From: Bacilli bacterium
GTDB taxonomy: Bacteria > Bacillota_I > Bacilli_A > RF39 > UBA660
DNA length: 7,585 bases
Assembly: GCA_028698535.1 (NCBI GenBank)
Contig: JAQVDA010000013.1
Span: 1 to 7,585, forward strand
Direction of reading: 5' to 3'
Part shown: positions 1 through 7,256 of the stretch, one piece after another
Position numbering within the stretch: position 1 is the first letter of the stretch
Layout of the letters: each line of letters begins with the position of its first letter
Program-made: the position numbers and the translations under genes
The notes under the pieces: generated by a model
Seen by the model: the letters and a program-made list of their open reading frames with translations, nothing else
Databases searched by the model: none
What the model was told of the DNA's origin: nothing

Positions 1-2
1 AC

Positions 3-3000
3 ATCAAGGATATTCACCATGAAGAAAATAATGTTATTATTGAAGGATATCTTTTTGGGGTTGATTATTTTAAGACCAAGAAAAATAATTTTACCATTAT
101 TACTCTTAAAGTTACTGATCATGATGATAGTATGTATGCGAAGATTTTTACTAGAGATGATAATGAGTATCGTACGTTAAAAGAAAAATTAAAAGTGGGT
201 ATGAACCTAAAACTAAAAGGTTATACCAAAAATGATTTATATGCTCAGGATTTAGTGTTAAATATTCGTGATATTAATATCATTAACAAAACCTTTAAAA
301 AACAAGATACTATGCCTACTAAACGAGTTGAATTACATGCGCATACCCACATGAGTCAAATGGATAGTGTGGTAAGTGTTAAAGATTTAATTAAACGCGC
401 TCAAGCCTATGGGCATAAAGCAGTCGCCATCACTGATCATAATAGTGTACAAGCTTTTCCGGAGGCATTCCAGCTAATTAAGGGTGATGATGGGTTTAAG
501 GTTATTTATGGAGTTGAATTAACCCTTATTGATGATAGTGTTGAGTTAGTTATACGGGCTGATCACAGTAACTTAACGGATAATACTTATGTTGTTTTTG
601 ATGTTGAAACAACTGGTTTTAACGCCGCTTCTGGGGATACTATTATTGAAATTGGGGCGGTTAAAATCCATCATGGCCAGATAATCGACCAATTTTCTAA
701 ATTAATTAATCCGCATCGTCCCTTACCCGCTGTTATTACCAAAATAACCGGTATTACCGATGAAATGTTAAAAGAAGAGGCCAGTGAGGAACAAGTCGTT
801 AAAGAGTTTTACGCCTGGGTTAAAGATTTACCAATGGTGGCTCATAATGCTAAATTTGATGCCTCATTTTTAGAAATGGCTTATCAGCGCCATAATATTG
901 GTCCATATCATAATCCCTTAGTTGATACTTTGGAATTAAGTCGGGTGCTAAATCCCAATTGGCATCGTCATGGTTTATCAAACTTAGTTAAAAGATACGA
1001 TATTCCTTTTCAAGAAAATCAACATCATCGGGCAGAGTATGATGCTAAAGCAACCGCTTTAATATTTCACCAAATGATTCAAAAGCTAGTGCAACAAAAT
1101 ATTAAGACCCTTGATGAAGTAAAGAATTTAGTTTCCAAAGACGATTTACATAAAGTTGGCACTGGTTATCATATTACTTTACTTACTCAAAATAACGAAG
1201 GATTAAAAAATCTGTTTAAGATAATTTCCTTAGCGAATACTAAATATTTATATAAGACCCCCCGGATATTACGTAGTGAGATAACCAAACATCGTACTGG
1301 TCTTTTAATTGGTAGCGCTTGTAATAATGGTGAGGTCTTTGAATTAGCGCGTAGTAAATCGGATGAAGAGTTACTCGCGATTATGAATTTTTATGATTAT
1401 ATTGAAGTACAACCACTAAGTTTATATGATCATTTAGTCCAAATGGGTGATTTTGGTAGTATGGAGGAAATCCAAAACCATTTAACAAAGATTATTCACC
1501 TAGCGATTAATCATGATAAACTAGTTGTCGCAACCGGTGATGTCCATCAATTAGATGAACAAGATAATATTTATCGCTCTATTATTATTAATCAAAAAGT
1601 GCCTGGTGGTGGCATTCATCCGCTCGCCAACAACAGTATCACTAATATTCCCGCCGCTTATTTTCATACGACCGAGGAAATGTTGGCGGCTTTCCCTTAC
1701 CTTGATAATAAGTTAGTTGAGCAAATCGTTATTACCAATACTAACCAGTTGGCGGATATGATTGAAAAAGTTCAGGTTATTAAAGATGAATTATATGTTC
1801 CGACCATGGCTAATGCCGCTAAAATTATTCAGGATAAAACCTTTACGCGCGCTAAGGAAATATATGGAGATCCACTCCCAGAAATTATAAAAGATCGTTT
1901 AGAGACGGAACTAAAGGGTATTATTAGTGGTGGTTATGATGTTATTTATTTAATTGCCCAAAAGTTAGTTAATAAATCGGTCATCGATGGTTATATGGTT
2001 GGGAGTCGTGGTTCAGTGGGCTCTAGTTTAGTTGCCACTATGCTTGAAATTACCGAGGTTAATCCGCTGTCACCCCATTATTTATGTAGTAAGTGTCAAG
2101 TTAGTATATTTACTGACGGCGACGAACCATTAAACGCTAAATACTCCAGTGGTTATGATTTACCAGCTAAAAAATGTACTTGTGGTCAACTTATGACTAA
2201 AGAAGGTAACGATATGCCCTTTGAAGCGTTCTTAGGATTAGATGGGAATAAAGTCCCGGATATTGATCTTAATTTCTCTAGTGATTATCAAACTAAGGCT
2301 CATGATTATACGAAGGAATTATTTGGGGAGAATAATGTTTTTAGGGCTGGTACTATTGGTACTGTAGCGCGTAAAACAGCTTATGGATTTGTCAAGGGTT
2401 ATATGGAAGCTAAAGATATATATTATCGTCCCGCCCATATTGAACGACTAGCTTTAGGCTGTGTTGGTGTTAAAAGAACAACTGGGCAACATCCAGGTGG
2501 TATTATTGTCATCCCTGATTACACGGATATTTTTGAATTTACCCCATATCAATATCCCGCTGATGATAGAACGTCTAAGTGGTATACAACCCATTTTGAT
2601 TTTCATGCCCTTGAAAATAATGTTTTAAAATTAGATATCTTAGGTAAAGATGACCCAACTATGCTTAAAATGTTACAGGATATAAGCGGTATTGATATTA
2701 TGTCAATTCCTTTTAATGATGAAAAAGTACTAAGCTTATTTTCTAAACCAGATGCCCTAGGAGTAACATCTGAGCAAATCTTTTGTGTTACTGGGACCTT
2801 AGGTCTTCCTGAGTTTGGCACTAAGTTTGTTATAAAAATGTTAGAAGATGTGCAACCAAAAACCGTTGGTGATTTACTTAAAATATCTGGTCTATCACAC
2901 GGTACCGGTGTTTGGTTAGGGAATGCCCAGGATTTAATTAAAGATGGATTATGTACCATAAAAGAAGTTATTGGTTGTCGGGAAGATATTATGAATTATT

Positions 3001-3698
3001 TAACTTCACAAGGTGTAAAAAATGCCGATGCCTTTAAAATAATGGAATTTGTTCGTAAAGGTAAAACGGTTTATGATGCAGAAGGATGGGCAAAACTAAG
3101 TAAGATTTTAATTGAGGCTAAGGTGCCTGATTGGTATATTGAGTCATGTCGCCGGATTCAATATCTATTCCCTAAATCACATGCGACTGCGTATGTAATG
3201 ATGGGGCTTAGAGTCGCTTGGTTTAAAGTCTATCATCCTTTATATTATTACATGGTTTACTTTAGTATTAAAGGGCTTGATTTTGATCTTGAGGCGATGA
3301 TGAAGGGTTATCAGACCATTAGGGATAAGGTATTAATCCTTGAAGAAAAAGGTTTTAATGCCACTACTAAAGAAACTTCTTTACTAGAGGTTCTTCAAGT
3401 GGCCCTTGAGATGACGGCGCGCGGTTATAAATTTGGAAATATTGATTTATACCGCTCCGAGGCTAAAAACTTTATTATTGATGATGATCAAAAAACTTTA
3501 ATTCCGCCTTTTCGGGCTGTTGAGGGGTTAGGGGAGATAGTGGCCGGTAACATTGTCTTGGAGCGTAAGAAAAGAGATTTTATTAGTATTGAGGATTTAC
3601 AACAAAGAACTAGACTATCATCAACCTTAATTGAACGATTAAAAGCGATGGGTGTTTTAGATAACCTTCCCGTCTCTAGCCAATTAAGTTTGTTTTAA
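3..3698 (+). CDS. polC: DNA polymerase III, PolC-type (5'-truncated by window edge)
   Basis: PolC is the replicative DNA polymerase with built-in proofreading found in low-GC Gram-positives. The frame is open from base 3, so the ATG at 132 is internal and 1231 residues are visible; B. subtilis PolC is 1437 aa, so about 200 N-terminal residues are missing. Counting base 3-5 as residue 1, the order is: OB fold (1-95, IIEGYLFG, LKVTDHDDS); PHP part 1 with HAHTH (112-116), TDH (144-146) and E172; DEDDh exonuclease (about 195-355) with D200/E202, HNAKFD (281-286) and HRAEYD (342-347); PHP part 2 with GDVH (about 512); a Cys knuckle (C695, C698, C725, C727); catalytic D753 and D755 in PDIDLNF and D878 in KLDILG; and a C-terminal QLSLF sliding-clamp motif ending at 1231. 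All catalytic residues are present. Unusual details are the CxC second half of the knuckle and Gly969 in SHGTGVW, where B. subtilis has Asp. Stop is TAA. Identification is very secure. Confidence 0.98.
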   Translation: MKDIHHEENNVIIEGYLFGVDYFKTKKNNFTIITLKVTDHDDSMYAKIFTRDDNEYRTLKEKLKVGMNLKLKGYTKNDLYAQDLVLNIRDINIINKTFKKQDTMPTKRVELHAHTHMSQMDSVVSVKDLIKRAQAYGHKAVAITDHNSVQAFPEAFQLIKGDDGFKVIYGVELTLIDDSVELVIRADHSNLTDNTYVVFDVETTGFNAASGDTIIEIGAVKIHHGQIIDQFSKLINPHRPLPAVITKITGITDEMLKEEASEEQVVKEFYAWVKDLPMVAHNAKFDASFLEMAYQRHNIGPYHNPLVDTLELSRVLNPNWHRHGLSNLVKRYDIPFQENQHHRAEYDAKATALIFHQMIQKLVQQNIKTLDEVKNLVSKDDLHKVGTGYHITLLTQNNEGLKNLFKIISLANTKYLYKTPRILRSEITKHRTGLLIGSACNNGEVFELARSKSDEELLAIMNFYDYIEVQPLSLYDHLVQMGDFGSMEEIQNHLTKIIHLAINHDKLVVATGDVHQLDEQDNIYRSIIINQKVPGGGIHPLANNSITNIPAAYFHTTEEMLAAFPYLDNKLVEQIVITNTNQLADMIEKVQVIKDELYVPTMANAAKIIQDKTFTRAKEIYGDPLPEIIKDRLETELKGIISGGYDVIYLIAQKLVNKSVIDGYMVGSRGSVGSSLVATMLEITEVNPLSPHYLCSKCQVSIFTDGDEPLNAKYSSGYDLPAKKCTCGQLMTKEGNDMPFEAFLGLDGNKVPDIDLNFSSDYQTKAHDYTKELFGENNVFRAGTIGTVARKTAYGFVKGYMEAKDIYYRPAHIERLALGCVGVKRTTGQHPGGIIVIPDYTDIFEFTPYQYPADDRTSKWYTTHFDFHALENNVLKLDILGKDDPTMLKMLQDISGIDIMSIPFNDEKVLSLFSKPDALGVTSEQIFCVTGTLGLPEFGTKFVIKMLEDVQPKTVGDLLKISGLSHGTGVWLGNAQDLIKDGLCTIKEVIGCREDIMNYLTSQGVKNADAFKIMEFVRKGKTVYDAEGWAKLSKILIEAKVPDWYIESCRRIQYLFPKSHATAYVMMGLRVAWFKVYHPLYYYMVYFSIKGLDFDLEAMMKGYQTIRDKVLILEEKGFNATTKETSLLEVLQVALEMTARGYKFGNIDLYRSEAKNFIIDDDQKTLIPPFRAVEGLGEIVAGNIVLERKKRDFISIEDLQQRTRLSSTLIERLKAMGVLDNLPVSSQLSLF

Positions 3699-3760
3699 AA
3701 GTTTTAATTAACTATTAATCAATTATCTTAGTATTCATTTTATTAATCTAACTTAATTCG

Positions 3761-3769
3761 TGCTATAAT
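3761..3769 (+). promoter_or_regulatory. Extended -10 promoter upstream of polA
   Basis: TGCTATAAT is a perfect TATAAT hexamer (3764-3769) preceded by TG one base upstream (3761-3762), the extended -10 form used by the vegetative sigma factor of Gram-positives. The -35 region is poor: TTATTA at 3740-3745 with 18-base spacing is the best candidate, and the TG element would compensate. With standard geometry transcription would start at about G3776, only 9 bases before the polA start codon. It would drive polA and the two downstream genes. Motif only; no experimental support. Confidence 0.65.
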
Positions 3770-3775
3770 AAAAAT

Positions 3776-3781
3776 GGTGAT
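3776..3781 (+). promoter_or_regulatory. polA ribosome binding site GGTGAT
   Basis: GGTGAT matches the 3' portion of the ideal Bacillota Shine-Dalgarno AGGAGGTGAT. It is followed by AGA and the GTG start at 3785. In this register the GGAGG-equivalent position lies 7 bases from the start codon, which is normal spacing. It supports GTG 3785 as the start, the only start codon in this frame between the upstream in-frame TAA (3749-3751) and the conserved KKIILIDGN sequence. Confidence 0.6.
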
Positions 3782-3784
3782 AGA

Positions 3785-6379
3785 GTGAAGAAAATAATTT
3801 TAATTGATGGTAATAATATTTTATTTCGTAGTTATTATGCGACGGCTTATAGCGGTAATATGATGCGTAATTCCCAAGGTTTTCCCACTAATGCCTTATT
3901 AGGTTTTGCTAATACGCTTAATAAAATTATTACCGAAGAAAATCCTACTTATATAGTGGTGGCTTTTGATAAGGGCAAGACTTTCCGCCATGTTACTTTC
4001 ACCGGTTATAAAGAAGGTCGTATTGAGATGCCTGATGAATTAAGAGAACAATTTCCAGTAGCCAAGGAAATGCTTTCCTCTATGGGTATTAAATATCTAG
4101 AGGCAGATAATTATGAAGCTGATGATATTATTGGTACGGTTGCTAAAATGATTGATGAGGATAATAACTATCAAGGATTAATTATTAGTAGTGATAAAGA
4201 TTTATTACAACTAATAAGTGATGATATTAAGGTTAAATTATTAAAACAACAAGATTATATTTTATATGATGAAGCTACCTTCAAAGCTGAATATGGGTTA
4301 GCTCCACTTAAGATAATTGATTTAAAAGGGTTACAAGGTGATCCGTCGGATAATATTCCTGGGGTCAAAGGAGTAGGCATTAAAACGGCGTTATCATTAT
4401 TAAAAGAACATGGTAGTATTGAAAGTATATATGCCAATATTGACCATATCAAAGGGAAAGTAAAAGAAAGATTATTAATAGATCGCGATAATGCTTTTAT
4501 GAGTAAAACACTCGCCACTATTTATAAAGATGTTCCCGTTAATATTATCTTAGATGATTTAAAATATGGTGGTCCTAATAATCTTAAATTAAGTCAACTT
4601 TATGAAAGGTTAGAGTTTTATTCTTTATTAAAAAAACTAAATTTTCATAACCATAATTTAACTACTAACCAACCAGTTAAAATCATTCGTAATTTAAATG
4701 AGATAAAAATTACTAAGCCTTGTGCTATTTACTTAGAAATATTAGGCAGTAATTACCATACGGCTTCTATTTTAGGTATGGGTGTTTATAATGATGAGGA
4801 TAGTTTTTATTTACCCTTATCCATTTTACAACAACAACCGGCATTTTTAACTAATATCAGTAAATATACTTATGACTTAAAAAAAATAATCGTTAGTTTA
4901 AAATGGCATGATATAAATATTAGTCAAGTTAACTTTGATTTAATGATTGCCGCTTATTTACTTAATTATAATCTACAAGATGATATTAGTTATCTAGCAA
5001 ATCAGCATGGTTATCAACTCCCTTTTTATGATTTAACATATGGTAAGGATAATAAATTTAAGGATCTCCCGGAAGAACAGATCGCCCATATTTGTATTTG
5101 GAAAGCTAAGTTTATCTATGAGACCCACCAACAATTTATTAAAGAACTAGAAACAGATGATGTTTTTAATCTTTTTACTGATATTGAAATGCCCTTAGTG
5201 TCTGTTTTAGCCGATATGGAATATACCGGTATTAACTTAGATAGCCAAGTATTAGAGGCTATTGGTGAAAAAATAAAGGCTAACTTAAACGCCATCACTA
5301 GTGAAATATATAATCTAGCCGGTACCCAATTTAATATATCTTCCCCGAAACAATTAGGTGACGTTTTATTTACGCACTTAAAGTTACCTTATGGTCGTAA
5401 AACTAAAACTGGTTACTCCACTAATAAAGAGGTGTTGTTAAAATTAAAAGATCACCACCCTTTAATTCCGAAAATATTACAATATCGAACCTTAATGAAA
5501 ATCTATACTGGTTATATTGAAGGCTTAAAAAACAATTTATTAAATGATCATAAAATTCATACCATTTTTAAACAAACCTTAACGCGTACTGGTCGATTAT
5601 CATCAATCGAACCTAATTTACAAAATATTCCGATTCGTCAAGAAGAAGGGCGTATCATTAGAAAGGCCTTTGTCCCAAGCCCTAATGCTTTAATAATGTC
5701 GGCTGATTATTCACAAATTGAATTACGTCTTCTAGCCCATATTTCCAAAGCGAAGAATTTACTTATGGCTTTTAATCGCGGAATGGATATTCATACCCAA
5801 ACCGCGATGGATATCTTTAATGTTAAAAAGGAAGATGTTACTTTGGAAATGCGTCGTCAGGCTAAGGCCGTTAACTTTGGGATTGTTTATGGTATTAGTA
5901 GTTATGGTCTATCGGAAAACCTAGATATTAATATTAAAGAAGCCAAACTTTTTATTGATAAGTACTTACAAACTTTTCCAGATGTCAAACTTTATATGGA
6001 TAATATTATTAAGGAAGCTTATGATAAGGGATATGTGACCACCATTATGAATCGTAAAAGAAAAATAGAGGAATTAAAACACCCTAATTATATGATTAGA
6101 GCTCAAGGCGAAAGAATTGCTTTAAATACTCCTATCCAAGGAAGCAATGCGGATATAATTAAAAAGGCGATGATTGATATCTATCAAGAATTTAAACGTT
6201 TAAATTTACAAAGCAAACTAATTATTCAAGTTCATGATGAATTAGTTTTTGATGTTTTAAAGGATGAAAAAGAAGTTGTCACAGATATTGTCACTGACAG
6301 AATGGAAAATGCATATAAGATAGATGTACCATTAAAGGTTGATATTAGCTTTGGAACCAACTGGTATGATATGGAGTAG
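3785..6379 (+). CDS. polA: DNA polymerase I
   Basis: This family-A polymerase removes RNA primers and fills gaps in lagging-strand maturation and excision repair. The protein is 864 aa, close to the B. subtilis length, and starts at GTG with KKIILIDGNN. The 5' nuclease domain (1-290) keeps its acidic metal ligands: D8, D62, E111/D113/D114, D137/D139 and D186/D189, followed by the helix-hairpin-helix IPGVKGVG. The middle domain (about 295-460) is a decayed 3'-5' exonuclease: DxE has become Y316-L-E318, D364 remains, and the last acidic ligand is replaced in the IWKAK segment (438-442), so proofreading is very likely lost, as in other Bacillota PolA. The polymerase domain (about 462-864) has TRTGRLSS (near 600), motif A DYSQIELR (from 641), the O helix RRQAKAVNFGIVYG (from 690) and motif C VHDE (816-819). 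The TPIQGSNAD stretch has Asn where Ala is usual. Stop is TAG. It leads the operon with the CDF gene (6-base gap) and fpg. Confidence 0.98.
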   Translation: MKKIILIDGNNILFRSYYATAYSGNMMRNSQGFPTNALLGFANTLNKIITEENPTYIVVAFDKGKTFRHVTFTGYKEGRIEMPDELREQFPVAKEMLSSMGIKYLEADNYEADDIIGTVAKMIDEDNNYQGLIISSDKDLLQLISDDIKVKLLKQQDYILYDEATFKAEYGLAPLKIIDLKGLQGDPSDNIPGVKGVGIKTALSLLKEHGSIESIYANIDHIKGKVKERLLIDRDNAFMSKTLATIYKDVPVNIILDDLKYGGPNNLKLSQLYERLEFYSLLKKLNFHNHNLTTNQPVKIIRNLNEIKITKPCAIYLEILGSNYHTASILGMGVYNDEDSFYLPLSILQQQPAFLTNISKYTYDLKKIIVSLKWHDINISQVNFDLMIAAYLLNYNLQDDISYLANQHGYQLPFYDLTYGKDNKFKDLPEEQIAHICIWKAKFIYETHQQFIKELETDDVFNLFTDIEMPLVSVLADMEYTGINLDSQVLEAIGEKIKANLNAITSEIYNLAGTQFNISSPKQLGDVLFTHLKLPYGRKTKTGYSTNKEVLLKLKDHHPLIPKILQYRTLMKIYTGYIEGLKNNLLNDHKIHTIFKQTLTRTGRLSSIEPNLQNIPIRQEEGRIIRKAFVPSPNALIMSADYSQIELRLLAHISKAKNLLMAFNRGMDIHTQTAMDIFNVKKEDVTLEMRRQAKAVNFGIVYGISSYGLSENLDINIKEAKLFIDKYLQTFPDVKLYMDNIIKEAYDKGYVTTIMNRKRKIEELKHPNYMIRAQGERIALNTPIQGSNADIIKKAMIDIYQEFKRLNLQSKLIIQVHDELVFDVLKDEKEVVTDIVTDRMENAYKIDVPLKVDISFGTNWYDME
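6373..6376 (+). promoter_or_regulatory. Ribosome binding site of the CDF gene inside the polA 3' end
   Basis: GGAG lies in the last codons of polA (Met-Glu-stop), with 9 bases between it and the ATG at 6386. Ribosomes finishing polA at 6379 would sit over this site, so translation of the transporter is probably coupled to polA. Confidence 0.6.
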
Positions 6380-6385
6380 ATACTG

Positions 6386-7252
6386 ATGAATAAAGTATTT
6401 AAAACCTTAATAATAAGTGTTATAGTTAATGTTTTCCTTAGTTTTACTAAGATTATTTTTGGGGTTATTTATTATTCCCAAGCGTTAATTACTGATGGTT
6501 TTCATTCCCTTAGTGATCTAATAACCGATATTGTGGGTCTAATTGGTAATAAACTGGCTCATAAACCGGCTGATAATAATCATCCCTATGGCCATGGCCG
6601 AATGGAATATGTTACGGGTATTATTATTGGTATTGTTATCTTTTTTTTAGGGGTCACCCTCTTTATTGATAACATTTATCAACCACATTATATTCCAAAT
6701 GGTATTATCATCGTTGTTATCATCTTTACAATTGTAGTAAAATATCTACTGTCGCGTTATATTATTAATCAAGGGCGAAAATATAATAATAATATTCTCA
6801 TTGCCTCAGGTACCGAAAGTAGGATGGATGTTTTATCTTCCGTCGTGGTGTTATTATCGTTTCTTGGCTCTAAACTAAGCAGTATTAGTAATGTCTTTGT
6901 ATATTCTGATAAAGTCGGTAGTGTGATTGTTTCTATCCTTATTATTAAGGTGGCTGTTGATATCTTAAAAGAAAATGTCACTAGTGTTATTGGGGAAGGG
7001 GTTGATGATTTAGAATTACTTAATCAGATAAAGAAGATTATAAGAAAAAGTAGTAAGAAAATTAAAAACATTGATCAAATCAATCTTTTAAAGTACGGTT
7101 CTTATTATAAAGCCGTTATTGATCTTAGTATAGATTGTGATATATCTTTCCTCGAAAGTCATGCGATTACCCGTAAGGTCAAAACCAACCTTTTATATAA
7201 AATGGCGGCAATTAAATATATAACTGTTCATGTTAATGCTTACAAGGAGTGA
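6386..7252 (+). CDS. Cation diffusion facilitator (CDF) family metal efflux transporter
   Basis: CDF proteins are membrane H+/metal antiporters that export divalent ions (Zn, Mn, Fe, Co, Cd). The 288-aa length is typical of the FieF/YiiP-like branch. Hydrophobic segments fit six helices (about 7-29, 33-56, 77-98, 105-127, 138-160, 168-190), followed by a cytoplasmic domain (about 200-288) ending in ITVHVNAYKE. The family signature is clear: ALITDGFHSLSD in helix 2 supplies H40 and D44, and HPYGHGRME (66-74) is the conserved loop after helix 2. In helix 5, SGTESRMDVLSS supplies E144 and D148, so the transport site would be HxxxD/ExxxD. Zinc CDFs usually have His at the first helix-5 position (H153 in E. 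coli YiiP) and Mn/Fe types often Asp, so the substrate cannot be assigned. The gene is complete and ends in tandem stops TGA TAG (7250-7255). It lies between polA and fpg with gaps of 6 and 4 bases, so it is co-expressed with repair genes. Family certain, substrate unknown. Confidence 0.93.
   Translation: MNKVFKTLIISVIVNVFLSFTKIIFGVIYYSQALITDGFHSLSDLITDIVGLIGNKLAHKPADNNHPYGHGRMEYVTGIIIGIVIFFLGVTLFIDNIYQPHYIPNGIIIVVIIFTIVVKYLLSRYIINQGRKYNNNILIASGTESRMDVLSSVVVLLSFLGSKLSSISNVFVYSDKVGSVIVSILIIKVAVDILKENVTSVIGEGVDDLELLNQIKKIIRKSSKKIKNIDQINLLKYGSYYKAVIDLSIDCDISFLESHAITRKVKTNLLYKMAAIKYITVHVNAYKE
7244..7249 (+). promoter_or_regulatory. fpg ribosome binding site AAGGAG within the CDF 3' end
   Basis: AAGGAG forms the last two sense codons (Lys-Glu) of the transporter gene and lies 7 bases before the GTG at 7257. 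The good spacing decides the fpg start and implies coupled translation. Confidence 0.75.
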
Positions 7253-7256
7253 TAGG

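Larger units (their letters stand above)
3699..3784 (+). other. polC-polA intergenic spacer
   Basis: This 86-base, very AT-rich gap is the only real non-coding stretch in the window. It has no GC-rich hairpin followed by a T-run, so I see no intrinsic terminator for polC, and read-through into polA is possible. It contains the palindrome TTAATTAA (3704-3711), two copies of TATTAATC (3713-3720 and 3741-3748), and an extended -10 promoter element at its 3' end. In DNA this AT-rich the short repeats could be chance. Confidence 0.7.

Noticed and set aside
132..134. ATG at 132 as the start of polC
   Set aside because: The frame stays open to base 3, and the upstream residues (IIEGYLFG, ITLKVTDHDDS) match the PolC OB fold, so the gene begins before the window.
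2603..2959. Antisense open frame of 118 codons inside polC
   Set aside because: It overlaps the strongly conserved PolC polymerase domain, has no recognisable family features, and is explained by the codon use of the sense gene.
3704..3748. TTAATTAA palindrome and two TATTAATC copies 28 bases apart as an operator
   Set aside because: Short words built of A and T are expected in a spacer this AT-rich, and the copies have no matching flanks.
3699..3760. Intrinsic terminator after polC
   Set aside because: No stable GC-containing stem followed by a T-run could be found; only weak A/T pairings.
3774..3788. Five-codon frame ATG GTG ATA GAG TGA overlapping the polA start (GTGA overlap)
   Set aside because: It could couple translation on a polC read-through transcript, but it has no ribosome binding site and lies at or before the predicted transcription start. 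Chance is the simpler explanation.
4255..4518. Antisense open frame of 87 codons inside polA
   Set aside because: It is a shadow of the conserved 5' nuclease domain with no recognisable motif.
5116..5298. Antisense open frame of 60 codons inside polA
   Set aside because: Short, lies wholly within coding sequence of the polymerase, and has no family features.
6769..6981. Antisense open frame of 70 codons inside the CDF gene
   Set aside because: It lies opposite the conserved helix 5-6 region and lacks any recognisable motif.
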